A stretch of DNA of 64,000 bases from Plantimonas leprariae (GCF_008802405.1 NZ_VZDO01000001.1:124001-188000), one strand, 5' to 3'. Positions 35,507-44,518 are shown, numbered from the stretch's first letter. Notes: generated by a model from the sequence alone, not told the origin. Made by a program: numbers and translations.

Positions 35507-36558
35507 AGGCGGACGATCCTTCCTTCGCGCATGCTCTCGTCCGCCGCCAGCACCACGGCGAGACTTCTGACCGCATCCTCGTTGTGGCGCGCGAGGTCGT
35601 GGTCCTGTCTGATCGCGTCGAGCACGAAGCGCTGCTCGCGCTCGCATAGCGCCTGATGGTCCGGTTCGTCGGCGGTCGAGACCCATTCGTCGCCTCGCGC
35701 GAACGCGCCGTCCGCCCCCGTCGCCGCGTGGTGGACGCGGATGCGCGCCGTCTTCGTGTGCGTGCCGATGTCGGCGGAGGACGCGCCCTCGTCCATGACG
35801 ATCGAGACGGCGCCCTTGGGGCTCATCACGTCCTTCACGAAGAACGCGGTTTCGGAGATCATCGGGCCCCAGCCGGCCTCGTACCAGCCGACCGAGCCAT
35901 CGGCGAAGAGCACCTGCAGGTGGCCGTAGTTCACTTGGGTCTCCGCGATCTCGTGGCCGAGGCGCACGCCCATGCCGCGCACCTCGACGGGAGCCGCGTC
36001 GGTGATCTGGCACATGACGTCGATGTAGTGGACCCCGCAATCCACCACCGGCGAGGTGGTCTCGAGGAGGCGCTTGTGAATCTCCCAGGCCGCGCCCGCC
36101 GATTGCTGATTGAGGTTCAGGCGGAAGACGTAAGGCGGCCCGAGTTCGCGGGCCTTCGCGATGAAGAGCTCCCAGGACGGATGATGGCGCAGGACGTAGC
36201 CGACGACGAGCTTGCGGTTCGTACGCCGGGCGGCATCGACGATGCGGCGCGCATCGGCGACCGTCGCGGCGAGCGGCTTCTCGACGAAGACGTGCGCGCC
36301 GGCTTCCATCGCGCGGATCGCATAGTCGGCATGGCTGTTCGTATAGGTGGCGACGCAGACGAGGTCCGGCTTCAGCACGAGGCCGGCCTCGAAGCTGTCC
36401 AGCATCGGGTAGGAACGCAGCGCTTCTGGCAGGTCCTTCGCCGGCGAGCGGTTGTGGAGGCCGACAATGCGGAATCCCGGATCGGCGTGGTAGGCGAGCG
36501 CGTGGGAGCGACCCATCTGGCCGAGGCCGGCGACGAAGACGGTGAGCGGTTCAGTCAT
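35503..36558 (-). CDS. Gfo/Idh/MocA family oxidoreductase
   Basis: 351 residues from ATG 36558 ([23 protein letters not shown], the NAD(P) Rossmann loop GxGxxG). VFVEKPLA is the conserved EKP motif with the catalytic lysine, and [14 protein letters not shown] the conserved His region. Such enzymes oxidise sugar or amino-sugar hydroxyls. It is placed between sugar-transport genes, so the imported sugar or a derivative is the probable substrate. The start overlaps the HepT stop by 8 nt. An in-frame ATG at 36588 would extend it further into hepT. Confidence 0.92.
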
Positions 36559-36904
36559 CGAGATGCAACCTGCGGGCATGTTCGACAAGGCGGGGAACGT
36601 CGCGAACGGCCGTTTCCCAAACCGTGCCGTAGTCGACCGACGAATAGCCGTGGGCGGCGACGTTCCGCATTCGGTGGGCCTGTTTCAGATCGAAACCGGC
36701 GGCTTGCGCACTCAAGCCCGGACTTCGCTTCAGCACTTGACCGGACGCTTCGCCGATCACGGTCAAGCAATAGAGAACCGCATCCTGCTTTTGGTCGTCC
36801 CGTAAGAAAGCGTCCTGCGTCGATCCCGCGACGTGGGCCGCGAGTCTCCCACCCCATGTGAGGATATCGCGAAGATAGGGGCGGGAATCGTCCTTCTCGG
36901 TCAA
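36551..36904 (-). CDS. hepT: HepT-like ribonuclease toxin (HEPN domain)
   Basis: 117 residues. The HEPN RNase motif Rx4HxY is complete as RNVAAHGY (Arg80, His85, Tyr87). HepT cleaves RNA and is silenced when its MntA partner AMPylates the motif tyrosine; both features are known for the family. ATG 36904 overlaps the MntA stop as ATGA, the usual antitoxin-first coupling. Unusually, its own 3' end overlaps the start of a sugar oxidoreductase gene by 8 nt, so the pair sits inside a transporter operon. Confidence 0.92.
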   Translation of the reverse strand: MTEKDDSRPYLRDILTWGGRLAAHVAGSTQDAFLRDDQKQDAVLYCLTVIGEASGQVLKRSPGLSAQAAGFDLKQAHRMRNVAAHGYSSVDYGTVWETAVRDVPRLVEHARRLHLDD

Positions 36905-37203
36905 AGCGGTCGTGCATCCCGCAGGACGCTTGGTCGGACATGGTCGCGCAAAGTGTTGGAAAGCACGATGTCGACCCTGGCTCCGAGCAGTTCCTCCAGT
37001 TCGATCGAAAGACCTCCGAGCCCGAAGTACGTCAGCCCCTCCCCCTTATCGACGAGGATGTCGATGTCGCTGTCGCTTCTTTCCTCGCCTCGCGCCAGCG
37101 AACCGAACAAGCGGGGATTGCTGACGGGATAACGGGCAATGATCGCGCGAACCGCGTCGATATTCTTCTTCAGGGTCGTGGAGGGCAACTGCCTATGGCT
37201 CAT
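36901..37203 (-). CDS. mntA: MntA-type nucleotidyltransferase antitoxin
   Basis: 100 residues. The minimal nucleotidyltransferase motif GSx10DxD is complete: Gly34-Ser35, Asp46, Asp48 in GSLARGEERSDSDIDILVD. This active site transfers AMP to the HepT tyrosine. The C-terminal IELEELLGARVDIVLSNTL continues the pol-beta fold. The 64-nt gap after it (37204-37267) separates it from the permease that precedes it in transcription; I see no clear terminator there, so read-through from the transporter genes is possible. Confidence 0.93.
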   Translation of the reverse strand: MSHRQLPSTTLKKNIDAVRAIIARYPVSNPRLFGSLARGEERSDSDIDILVDKGEGLTYFGLGGLSIELEELLGARVDIVLSNTLRDHVRPSVLRDARPL

Positions 37204-37267
37204 GTCCGATGCTCCGGGGTTACGCAGCCATCAGGCAAGGGTAGCGGATCAGCGCTTGGACGAGGCC

Positions 37268-38116
37268 TCACTTCACCGCCCCCGCCGTGATGCCGCGGAT
37301 GAGCTGGCGCGAGAACAGGACGTAGAGCACGAGGACGGGGAGGATCGCGAGCGAAAGGGCGGCGAGCACCGCCTCCCAGTTCGTCACGAACTGGCCGAGG
37401 AAGAGCTGCGCGCCGAGCGTCACGGTCTTCGTCCGCTCGGCGGGGGCCAGCACCAGCGGGAACCAGAGATCGTTCCAGATCGGGATCATGGTGAATACCG
37501 CGACCGTCGCCATCGCCGGCCGCACCAGCGGCAGGACGAGGACGAAGAAGATGCGGTATTCCGACAGGCCGTCGACGCGGGCCGCGTTCTTCAGGTCGTC
37601 GGAGACGCTCCGCATGAACTCCGAGAGGATGAAGACGCAGAGCGGCAGCCCCTGCGCCGTGTAGACGAGGATCAGCGCGGTCAGCGTGTTCACGAGCCCC
37701 GCCGCCACCATCATTTCGAGGATCGCGACGGTGCCGAGCCGGATCGGGATCATGATGCCGAGCGCCAGGAACAGGCCGAGAGCTGCGTTGCCGCGGAAGC
37801 GGTATTCCGACAGGGCGAAGGCCGCCATCGCGCCGAACAGGAGGACGAGGAACAGCGTCACCACCGTCACGATCAGGCTGTTCTGGAAGTAGAGCAGGAA
37901 GTCGCCCTGCGCGACGACGGTGCGGTAGCCGGCGAGGCTCGCCGAATCCGGCAGTGGCGGCAGGACGGGGCTCGCGAAGATCGCGCGGCGCGTCTTGAAC
38001 GAGTTCATGACGACGACGACCACCGGCACCAGCGCCACCAGCGTGTAGAGCCCAAGCGCCAGATGCACGAGACCGAGCCGGAACGGATTCTCTCGGGACG
38101 CGGATTTCGTTGTCAT
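37268..38116 (-). CDS. Carbohydrate ABC transporter permease (MalG type)
   Basis: 282 residues with six membrane helices. The EAA motif reads KNAARVDGLSEYRIFFVLVLPLVRPAM, the contact site for the ATPase. The N-terminal NPFRLGLVHLALGLYTLVALVPVVVVVMNSFK and C-terminal LFSRQLIRGITAGAVK are typical of CUT1 inner-membrane subunits. Partner permease lies 10 nt upstream on the same strand. Together they form the pore for the sugar delivered by the binding protein at 39125-40405. Confidence 0.94.
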   Translation of the reverse strand: MTTKSASRENPFRLGLVHLALGLYTLVALVPVVVVVMNSFKTRRAIFASPVLPPLPDSASLAGYRTVVAQGDFLLYFQNSLIVTVVTLFLVLLFGAMAAFALSEYRFRGNAALGLFLALGIMIPIRLGTVAILEMMVAAGLVNTLTALILVYTAQGLPLCVFILSEFMRSVSDDLKNAARVDGLSEYRIFFVLVLPLVRPAMATVAVFTMIPIWNDLWFPLVLAPAERTKTVTLGAQLFLGQFVTNWEAVLAALSLAILPVLVLYVLFSRQLIRGITAGAVK

Positions 38117-38126
38117 CGCGCCCTTC

Positions 38127-39053
38127 TCACATCTGGTAGCGGCGGATGCGCCGCTGCACGACGAAGAGATAGAAGGAAACGCCCCCCAGCACGATGGCGA
38201 ACATCGCCGTCGCGACCGTCGCCCCCATGTTGCGGTCGCCCTGCTGCAGCTGGAAGCCGAAGAAGGTGCGGTAGAGGAAGGTGCCGAGGATGTCGGTGGA
38301 GGCGTTCGGCCCGGCGAGCGCCCCTTGCATCGAATAGACGAGGTCGAAGGCGTTGAAATTGCCGACGAAGGTCAGCACCGAGACGAGGCCGATCGCCGGC
38401 AGGATCAGCGGCAGCTTGATGCGCCAGAACTGCGCGAAGCCGGTGACGCCGTCGCATTCGGCGGCCTCGATCACGTCGTCGGGGATGGTGATCAGCGCGG
38501 CGTAAATCAGCATCATCGGGATGCCGACGTTCTGCCAGACCGAGACGAGCGAGACGGCGACGAGGGCGCTCCCTTCCCGGCCGAGCCAGGGCGCGAACAG
38601 GAACTTCAGGCCGACGAGGTCGAGCGCGGAGGGCGCGATGCCCCAGAGCGGCGACAGGATCAGCTTCCAGATGAAGCCGACGATGACGAAGGAGAGGATG
38701 GTCGGCAGGTAGATCGCCGTCCGATAGAGAACGACGCCCCGGAGGCGCGGCACGGCCATCAGGGCCGCCAGCGCGATGCCGAGCGGGTTCTGAACAGCCA
38801 TGTGGATCAGAAAGAAGACCGTGTTGTTCCGGAGCGCGTTCCAGAAGCCGTCCGACCAGCGCGGGTCGCCGAACAGCGTTCGGAAATTGTCGAGGCCGAC
38901 GAACTCCGCGCCGCGGTCGAGCGACAGGCGCAGCGTCTCGGCGAGCGGCACGATCATGATCGCCGTGTAGACGACGAGCGCCGGCAGGAGAAAGACGGCG
39001 ATGTGCCACCGCGTCCGCCGCCGGGCCTTCGCGATCTGTCGAGCCTCAGTCAT
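38127..39053 (-). CDS. Carbohydrate ABC transporter permease (MalF type)
   Basis: 308 residues from ATG 39053 (MTEARQIAKARRRTRWH). Six membrane helices after a basic N-terminus; the EAA loop is EAAECDGVTGFAQFWRIKLPLILPA. Family features include YTAIMIVPLAETLRLSL and TDILGTFLYRTFF. The frame is open well upstream through the binding-protein gene, but that is a shadow. CUT1-type permease, second gene of the transporter operon after the binding protein (72-nt gap). Confidence 0.94.
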   Translation of the reverse strand: MTEARQIAKARRRTRWHIAVFLLPALVVYTAIMIVPLAETLRLSLDRGAEFVGLDNFRTLFGDPRWSDGFWNALRNNTVFFLIHMAVQNPLGIALAALMAVPRLRGVVLYRTAIYLPTILSFVIVGFIWKLILSPLWGIAPSALDLVGLKFLFAPWLGREGSALVAVSLVSVWQNVGIPMMLIYAALITIPDDVIEAAECDGVTGFAQFWRIKLPLILPAIGLVSVLTFVGNFNAFDLVYSMQGALAGPNASTDILGTFLYRTFFGFQLQQGDRNMGATVATAMFAIVLGGVSFYLFVVQRRIRRYQM

Positions 39054-39124
39054 GACGGGAACTCGCCGGTGGAACGAAACATCGGCGGCGCGGCTGCCCG
39101 AAGGCCGCCGCGCCGCCATGCAGC

Positions 39125-40405
39125 TTACTTGGCGGGGGCGGCGACCGGCGTCGGCTGGCCCGGCTTGTACCAGGCGTCGAGGCCCTTCTGCAGCTTTTCC
39201 GCCGCCTGTTCCGGCGTTTCCGACTTGTTGATGACGTTGGCCGACTCGGTCCAGGTCTCGTTCTCGAGGTTCGGCGTGCCGCGCGACAGGATCTGGTAGG
39301 TCGAGCGGATCGTGCGCTGGCAGTCGTTGCGCCAGCCGACGATCTCCTTGGCGAGGTCGTTCTTCAATTCGATCGGCTTCTCGTTCAGCGGGAAGAAGCC
39401 CGGCAGCGCGTTGCCGTAGATGTCGGCGAAGGCCGGGCTCGCCACCCAGGACAGGAAGGTCTCCGCCGCTGCCTTGTTCGGGCTCGCGGCGTTGAGGCCG
39501 AGCGCGATGTCCGGATGGTCGGAGATGTAGCAGGTGTCGCCCGCCTTTTGGACCGGGGGCTTGAAGGCGCCGATCTTGAAGTCGGCCTGCTTCTCGAAGG
39601 TCGCGATCTCCCAGGAGCCGGCCGGATAGATCGCGGCGCGGCCGAGCGTGAAGAGGTTCTGGCTGTCGGGATAGGTCTGCGCCTCGAAGCCGTCGCCGAG
39701 ATAGCCGTTCCACTTGGCGAGCGTCTCGTAGGGCTTCGTCCACGCCGCGTCGGTGAGCTTCTCCTTGCCCTCGATCAGCGCCTTACGGCCGTCCTCGCCC
39801 TTCCAGTAGTTCGGGCCGATGTTCTGGTAGCCCATGGTCGCGGCTTCCCACTGGTCCTTGGTGCCCATCGCCATCGGCACGTAGCGCCCGTCGGCCTTGA
39901 TCTTGTCGAGCGCGGCGAAGAACTCGTCCTCGGTCTTTGGCACTTGGATACCGAGTTCCTGGAAGGCGGTCTCGTTGTACATGAAGCCGTGCAAGACGGC
40001 GGCCATCGGCACGCAGAAGGTCTGCGAGCCGTCGTCGGTCGACCAGGCGGTCTTCGAGATGGCGCTGAAGTTCTCCATGCCGGAGAGCTTCGAAAGATCG
40101 GTGAGCTGCTTCTTCTGGAAAAGCTGCAGCGACTTGTCGAAGGGGCGGCAGGCGATGAGGTCGCCGGCGGAGCCGGCATCGAGCTTGGCGCCGAGCGCCG
40201 CGTCGTATTCGGTCGGCGCGGAGGGCGAGAACACCACCTTGATGTCCGGGTGCTCCTTCTCGAAGGCGGGGATGATCTGCTCCTGCCAGGTGGCGAGGTC
40301 GTCGTTGCGCCAGCTCTCGATCGTCAGCGTCGTATCGGCTCGCGCGGCCGTCGCGGCGGCGAGTGCCGCCAGGCTGATCGAAACGGTCAGGAATTGTCTC
40401 GTCAT
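39125..40405 (-). CDS. Extracellular sugar-binding protein of an ABC transporter (CUT1)
   Basis: 426 residues with a Sec signal peptide (MTRQFLTVSISLAALAAATA, cleavage near ARADTT). The mature chain starts LTIESWRNDDLATWQEQIIPAFEKEHPDIKV, the standard family-1 solute-binding fold, with later YPAGSWEIA and LSWVASPAFADIYGN. Probable ligand is an amino sugar, from the neighbouring NagA and SIS genes and the GntR regulator; that is context, not binding-site evidence. First gene of the minus-strand operon. GAGGA lies upstream of the start. Divergent from the GntR gene across 287 nt. Confidence 0.92.
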   Translation of the reverse strand: MTRQFLTVSISLAALAAATAARADTTLTIESWRNDDLATWQEQIIPAFEKEHPDIKVVFSPSAPTEYDAALGAKLDAGSAGDLIACRPFDKSLQLFQKKQLTDLSKLSGMENFSAISKTAWSTDDGSQTFCVPMAAVLHGFMYNETAFQELGIQVPKTEDEFFAALDKIKADGRYVPMAMGTKDQWEAATMGYQNIGPNYWKGEDGRKALIEGKEKLTDAAWTKPYETLAKWNGYLGDGFEAQTYPDSQNLFTLGRAAIYPAGSWEIATFEKQADFKIGAFKPPVQKAGDTCYISDHPDIALGLNAASPNKAAAETFLSWVASPAFADIYGNALPGFFPLNEKPIELKNDLAKEIVGWRNDCQRTIRSTYQILSRGTPNLENETWTESANVINKSETPEQAAEKLQKGLDAWYKPGQPTPVAAPAK

Positions 40406-40478
40406 CGTGCGGTCCTCGCCGGGTTGGGCCATCTGAAACGGGCGCGGCGCGATTCGGTGCGCCACGAGGCCGGAGCAT

Positions 40479-40496
40479 TACCAAAACAAAACCATT
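40479..40496 (-). promoter_or_regulatory. Candidate GntR operator upstream of the sugar-binding protein gene
   Basis: On the minus strand the site reads AATGGT, 5 nt, TTTGGTA, 74 nt upstream of the binding-protein start. The same two boxes with a 4-nt gap recur on the plus strand at 40631-40647 before gntR. Shared sites on both sides of a divergent regulator region are the usual operator pattern. Confidence 0.4.
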
Positions 40497-40624
40497 CCGC
40501 AAGCGGCGGCGATGAGAAAAGCGCTTCGCTCCCAAACCGACAACCGCAACATCCTGATGAAGGGCGCTTTTGGGAGCTTCGACGCTGCGCCAGCTGATTC
40601 CAGCACGACCCGGCACGAGCTCGC

Positions 40625-40653
40625 TTGCCAAATGGTCTGCTTTGGTATCTATC
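40625..40653 (+). promoter_or_regulatory. Putative gntR promoter overlapping a candidate operator
   Basis: TTGCCA (40625-40630) and TCTATC (40648-40653) are spaced by 17 nt. The spacer contains AATGGT-N4-TTTGGTA (40631-40647), the same boxes found upstream of the divergent binding-protein gene. CCAAA (40628-40632) and TTTGG (40641-40645) also form an inverted repeat. This suggests autoregulation. The rest of the 287-nt divergent gap shows nothing clear. Confidence 0.42.
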
Positions 40654-40692
40654 CGATGCATCGACCGCGGCGGCGGAGCCTTCGAAGAACCC

Positions 40693-41445
40693 ATGGATGC
40701 CCTGTTCCATCCGGACAGCTTCCTTTCGGAAGGAGGCCCGCTCTATCTCCGGCTTCAGGCCCGGATCCGGAAGGCGGTGCTCGACGGCGAGTTGAAGCCG
40801 CTGGAAGCGCTGCCGGCCGAGCGGGAACTCGCGGCGAGCGTCGGCGTGTCGCGCGTCACCGTCCGCAAGGCGCTAGAGGGGCTCGTCTCGGAAGGGCTGA
40901 TCGAGCAGCGGCACGGCTCCGGCACCTTCGTGTCCGCACCGCAGCGCAAGTTCCAGCAGGGCCTGTCGCACCTCACCTCGTTCACGGAGGACATGCGGGC
41001 GCGCGGCCATGGGACGAGCTCGCAATGGCTCGACCGCTCCGTCGGGCGCGTGACGCCGGAAGAGGCGCTGCGACTGGCGCTTTCGCCGGGAGAAGAGGTG
41101 GCGCGCCTCGCCCGCGTCCGGCGCGCCGACGCCATGCCGATCGTGGTGGAGCGCACCTGCGTGCCGGCCTCGATCCTCTCAGATCCCGGCATCGTGTCGG
41201 GCTCGCTCTACGAGGTGATGGGCACTCTCGGCCACCGTCCCGTCCGGGCGCTGCAGCGGATCAGCGCGGCGAATCTCGGGAGCGATGACGCCGAGTTGCT
41301 CGGCCTTCCCGAAGCTACCGCCGCGCTCGCCATGACGCGCGTCGCCTTCGACGAAGGCGGGCGCCCTGTCGAGCTGACCCATTCCCTCTATCGGGGCGAC
41401 GCCTACGACTTCGTCGCTGAACTGTCGCTGTCCCAGCGGAGCTGA
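40693..41445 (+). CDS. GntR family regulator, HutC/UTRA subfamily (NagR-like)
   Basis: 250 residues from ATG 40693. N-terminal winged helix (LPAERELAASVGVSRVTVRKAL, then EGLIEQRHGSGTFV). The C-terminal UTRA effector domain contains LTSFTEDMRARGHGTSS and RVAFDEGGRPVELTHSLYRGDAYDF. UTRA regulators of this type commonly sense phosphorylated amino sugars such as GlcNAc-6-P or GlcN-6-P. It is divergent from the sugar ABC operon and 4 nt ahead of the SIS gene, so it probably controls both. Confidence 0.92.
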   Translation: MDALFHPDSFLSEGGPLYLRLQARIRKAVLDGELKPLEALPAERELAASVGVSRVTVRKALEGLVSEGLIEQRHGSGTFVSAPQRKFQQGLSHLTSFTEDMRARGHGTSSQWLDRSVGRVTPEEALRLALSPGEEVARLARVRRADAMPIVVERTCVPASILSDPGIVSGSLYEVMGTLGHRPVRALQRISAANLGSDDAELLGLPEATAALAMTRVAFDEGGRPVELTHSLYRGDAYDFVAELSLSQRS

Positions 41446-41449
41446 CCCC

Positions 41450-42475
41450 TTGACCGAAACCTCCCTCATGCATCGCGAGATCGCCGAGGCACCCGCCGCC
41501 GTCGCCCGGCTGCTCGAGCGCTCCGGGCCGGAACTCCGGGAAGCCGGCACATTCCTGCGCCGGCTCGGGCCGCCGGTGGTGGCGACGGTCGCGCGCGGCT
41601 CTTCGGACCACGCCGCGACCTTCTTCAAGTACGCGACCGAGATCATGGCCGGCGTGCCCGTCGCCTCGCTCGGCCCCTCGCTCGCCTCCGTCTACCGCGC
41701 TCCGCTTCGGCTGAAGGGAGCGGCAGCGCTCGCCGTGTCGCAGTCCGGCCAAAGCCCGGACATCGTGGCGCTCCTGAAGGCCGTGCGGGAAGCCGGAGCG
41801 GAGACGATCGCGCTCGTCAACGCGCCGGGCTCGGCGCTGGGACAGGTGGCCGGCCGCGAGATCGCGCTGGAGGCGGGCCCGGAGAAGAGCGTGGCGGCGA
41901 CGAAGAGCTTCGTCGCCTCCGCCGTGGCGGCGCTGGCGATCCTCGCGCACTGGATCGAGGATGCGGCGCTCGCGGCCGCCCTCGATGCCCTTCCCGGCCA
42001 CCTCGCCCGCGCGCTGGAGGCCGATTGGTCGGCGGCGCTGGAGCCGTGCCGCGCGGCGAGTTCGCTCTACACGGTCGGGCGCGGCCCCGGCTTCGCGATC
42101 GCGGCGGAAGCGGCGCTGAAGTTCAAGGAGACCTCGATCCTCCACGCCGAATGCTTCTCCGGCGCGGAACTGATCCACGGGCCGGTCTCGCTGGTGGAAG
42201 CCGGCTTTCCCGCCTTCGCCTTCCTACCGGACGACGCGAGCCGCCCCGGCATGCAGGACCTTTGCCGGCGGCTTGCCGATCAGGGAGCGGCGCTGTTCGC
42301 GATCGGCGAGAGCCCGGTCGGAACCGTTCTGCCGCACGCGGCGACCGGGCACCCGCTGACGGAACCCGTATCGATGATCCTGTCGTTCTACCGGTTCGCC
42401 GAGGCGCTGTCGCGCGGGCGCGGCCACGATCCGGACAACCCGCGCGGCCTGAAGAAGGTGACGGAGACGCTCTGA
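41450..42475 (+). CDS. Double SIS-domain protein (GlmS-C/AgaS-like amino-sugar deaminase or isomerase)
   Basis: 341 residues from TTG 41450, which has GCGGAG at good spacing; an ATG at 41468 is the alternative. Two SIS domains: VATVARGSSDHAATFFKY with LAVSQSGQSPDIVALLKA, and later TVGRGPGFAIAAEAALKFKE with AECFSGAELIHGP. This is the isomerase half of GlmS without a glutaminase domain. Such stand-alone proteins next to nagA act as GlcN-6-P deaminases. 1-nt TGATG overlap with nagA. The assigned activity is from family and context. Confidence 0.9.
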   Translation: MTETSLMHREIAEAPAAVARLLERSGPELREAGTFLRRLGPPVVATVARGSSDHAATFFKYATEIMAGVPVASLGPSLASVYRAPLRLKGAAALAVSQSGQSPDIVALLKAVREAGAETIALVNAPGSALGQVAGREIALEAGPEKSVAATKSFVASAVAALAILAHWIEDAALAAALDALPGHLARALEADWSAALEPCRAASSLYTVGRGPGFAIAAEAALKFKETSILHAECFSGAELIHGPVSLVEAGFPAFAFLPDDASRPGMQDLCRRLADQGAALFAIGESPVGTVLPHAATGHPLTEPVSMILSFYRFAEALSRGRGHDPDNPRGLKKVTETL

Positions 42476-43638
42476 TGGCTGCCACCCGTTCCGCGCTGGT
42501 CGGAGCTGCGATCTTCGATGGCGAGACGACGCGGGACGACCGCGCCCTGCTGATCGGCGAAGGGCGCATCGAGGCGATCGTCGACCTCGCCGACGTGCCC
42601 TGGGACGTGGCCCGCGTCCGCCTCGACGGCGGCCTGCTGGCCCCCGGCTTCGTCGACATCCAGGTGAACGGCGGCGGCGGCGTCCTTCTCAACGAGACGC
42701 CGACCGTGGAAGGCGTCCGCGCCATCTGCGCGGCGCACCGGCCCTACGGCTCGACGGCGCTGCTGCCGACCGTCATCACCGACCGGCCGGAAGTCACCTA
42801 TGCCGCGATCGAGGCCGTCGGCGAGGCGATGCGGCAAGGGGTGCCCGGCTGCATCGGCATCCATGTCGAGGGGCCCTTCCTGTCGGTGGCGCGAAAGGGC
42901 GCGCACGACCCGGCGCTGATCCGCCGGCTCGAGAACGAGGACGTCGAACGGCTGGTCGCGACGGCCGTCCGCCCGCTGCTCCTCACCGTCGCGGCCGAGA
43001 ACGCCCGGCCGGACGAGATCACCCAGCTCGTCGCCGCCGGCATCACCGTTTCGATCGGTCACAGCGACGCGGACTTCGCCACCGCATCCGCCGCCTTCGC
43101 CGCCGGGGCGAGCTGCGGCACGCATCTCTTCAACGCGATGAGCCAGTTCGGCCACCGCGAGCCCGGCCTCGTCGGCGCGGTGCTGGAGGCGGCCGAAGTT
43201 TCCTGCGGCATCATCGCCGACGGGCACCATGTCCACCCGGCGGCGATCGCGCTGGCGATCCGGGCGAAGCGCGGGCCGGGCCGGGTGCTGGCGATCACCG
43301 ACGCCATGCCGACGGTCGGGGTTTCCAGCGACGTGTTCGAGCTGAACGGCCGGCGTGCGACGCGCCACAACGGCCGCCTGACGCTGGAGGACGGCACGCT
43401 CGCCGGCTCCGACCTCACCATGATCGGCGCGGTGCGGTATCTCCGCGACGTCGTCGGCCTCGAAATGGAGGAGGCGCTGCGTATGGCCTCGCTCTATCCC
43501 GCCGACTTCCTCCATGACCGCTCGCGGGGCCGCCTCGCCCCCGGCGCCCGCGCCGACCTCGTCTGGATCGACGCGGACGACCGCGTCGCATCCACATGGA
43601 TCGGCGGGGAACGGGAAGTCCACGCGCCGCCACACTGA
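42475..43638 (+). CDS. nagA: N-acetylglucosamine-6-phosphate deacetylase
   Basis: 387 residues. Amidohydrolase fold with GIHVEGPFLS (the metal-binding Glu), SIGHSDADF, GTHLFNAMSQF, DGHHVHP and AITDAMPTVG (catalytic Asp), all NagA signatures. It removes acetate from GlcNAc-6-P to give GlcN-6-P, the substrate expected for the SIS protein just upstream. ATG at 42475 overlaps the previous stop as TGATG. No sugar kinase follows; the next gene is the glycerol regulator. Confidence 0.94.
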   Translation: MAATRSALVGAAIFDGETTRDDRALLIGEGRIEAIVDLADVPWDVARVRLDGGLLAPGFVDIQVNGGGGVLLNETPTVEGVRAICAAHRPYGSTALLPTVITDRPEVTYAAIEAVGEAMRQGVPGCIGIHVEGPFLSVARKGAHDPALIRRLENEDVERLVATAVRPLLLTVAAENARPDEITQLVAAGITVSIGHSDADFATASAAFAAGASCGTHLFNAMSQFGHREPGLVGAVLEAAEVSCGIIADGHHVHPAAIALAIRAKRGPGRVLAITDAMPTVGVSSDVFELNGRRATRHNGRLTLEDGTLAGSDLTMIGAVRYLRDVVGLEMEEALRMASLYPADFLHDRSRGRLAPGARADLVWIDADDRVASTWIGGEREVHAPPH

Positions 43639-43642
43639 CGGG

Positions 43643-43690
43643 TTTCGCTTTCGCACCGAACGACTTTCGCTTTTCCGCCGCACGGTTTCG
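43643..43690. promoter_or_regulatory. Candidate GlpR operator array upstream of glpR
   Basis: TTTCG occurs at 43643, 43649, 43665 and 43686. The copies at 43643, 43665 and 43686 are 22 and 21 nt apart, two helical turns. The same pentamer recurs upstream of glpD. Rhizobial DeoR-type GlpR operators contain TTTCG direct repeats as far as I recall, which makes autoregulation likely. Confidence 0.55.
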
Positions 43691-43725
43691 CATTACGATA
43701 GCGGGCCCCTCGGGAGCGGTCGCCC

Positions 43726-44517
43726 ATGCTGTCGGAACGCCAGAGCCAGATCGTCGAGCTTGCGCGGACGAGCGGGCGGGTTCAGGTCGACGACCTCGCG
43801 CATCGCTTCTCGGTCAGCGTCCAAACCATCCGCAAGGACCTCAACGACCTTTGCGATGGCCGCCTCCTGTCGCGCGTCCACGGCGGCGCGGTCGTCTCCT
43901 TCGGCGTCGAGAACGTCGACTACGACGCCCGCCGCCTGATCGCGGCGAACGAGAAGGCGGCGATCGGACGCGCCGTCGCCGACCTCGTGCCGAACGGCGC
44001 GTCGCTGACGATCAACATCGGCACCACCACCGAGGCGGTGGCGACGGCTCTCTCCCGGCACCAGGGTTTGATGGTCGTCACCAACAACATCAACGTCGCG
44101 ACGACGCTGCGCCCCTTTCCGGAGATCGAGGTGGTGATCGCGGGGGGCACGGTCCGGCGCTCGGACGGCGGCATCGTCGGCGAGGCGGCGGTGGACTTCA
44201 TCCGCCAGTTCCGCGTCGACTTCGCCGTCATCGGCGTTTCCGCCATCGACCACGATGGCACGCTGCTCGACTACGACTATCGCGAGGTGCGCGTCGCGCA
44301 GGCGATCATCGCCAATGCCCGGCATACGATCCTGGCGAGCGATTCGTCGAAGTTCGAGCGCACGGCTTCGGTCCGCATCGGCAACATCCGCGAGATCGAC
44401 ACCTTCGTCACCGACCGCTGCCCGAGCCCAGAGTTCCGCCGCGCTTGCACCGAGGGCGAGGTGCGGCTGATCGAGACCGATGCCGAAAGCGCACAGGCGC
44501 ACGCCGAGTTCGGTTGA
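43726..44517 (+). CDS. glpR: DeoR-family glycerol-3-phosphate regulon repressor GlpR
   Basis: 263 residues. The N-terminal helix-turn-helix (ERQSQIVELARTSGRVQVDDLAHRF, then SVSVQTIRKDLNDL) is the DeoR signature. The effector domain contains INIGTTTEAVATAL, VIAGGTVRRSDGGIVG and LASDSSKFER, as in GlpR. It represses the glp genes and is released by glycerol-3-phosphate in the family. It sits directly upstream of glpD and the transporter. Phased TTTCG boxes flank it on both sides. Confidence 0.92.
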   Translation: MLSERQSQIVELARTSGRVQVDDLAHRFSVSVQTIRKDLNDLCDGRLLSRVHGGAVVSFGVENVDYDARRLIAANEKAAIGRAVADLVPNGASLTINIGTTTEAVATALSRHQGLMVVTNNINVATTLRPFPEIEVVIAGGTVRRSDGGIVGEAAVDFIRQFRVDFAVIGVSAIDHDGTLLDYDYREVRVAQAIIANARHTILASDSSKFERTASVRIGNIREIDTFVTDRCPSPEFRRACTEGEVRLIETDAESAQAHAEFG

Positions 44518-44518
44518 C

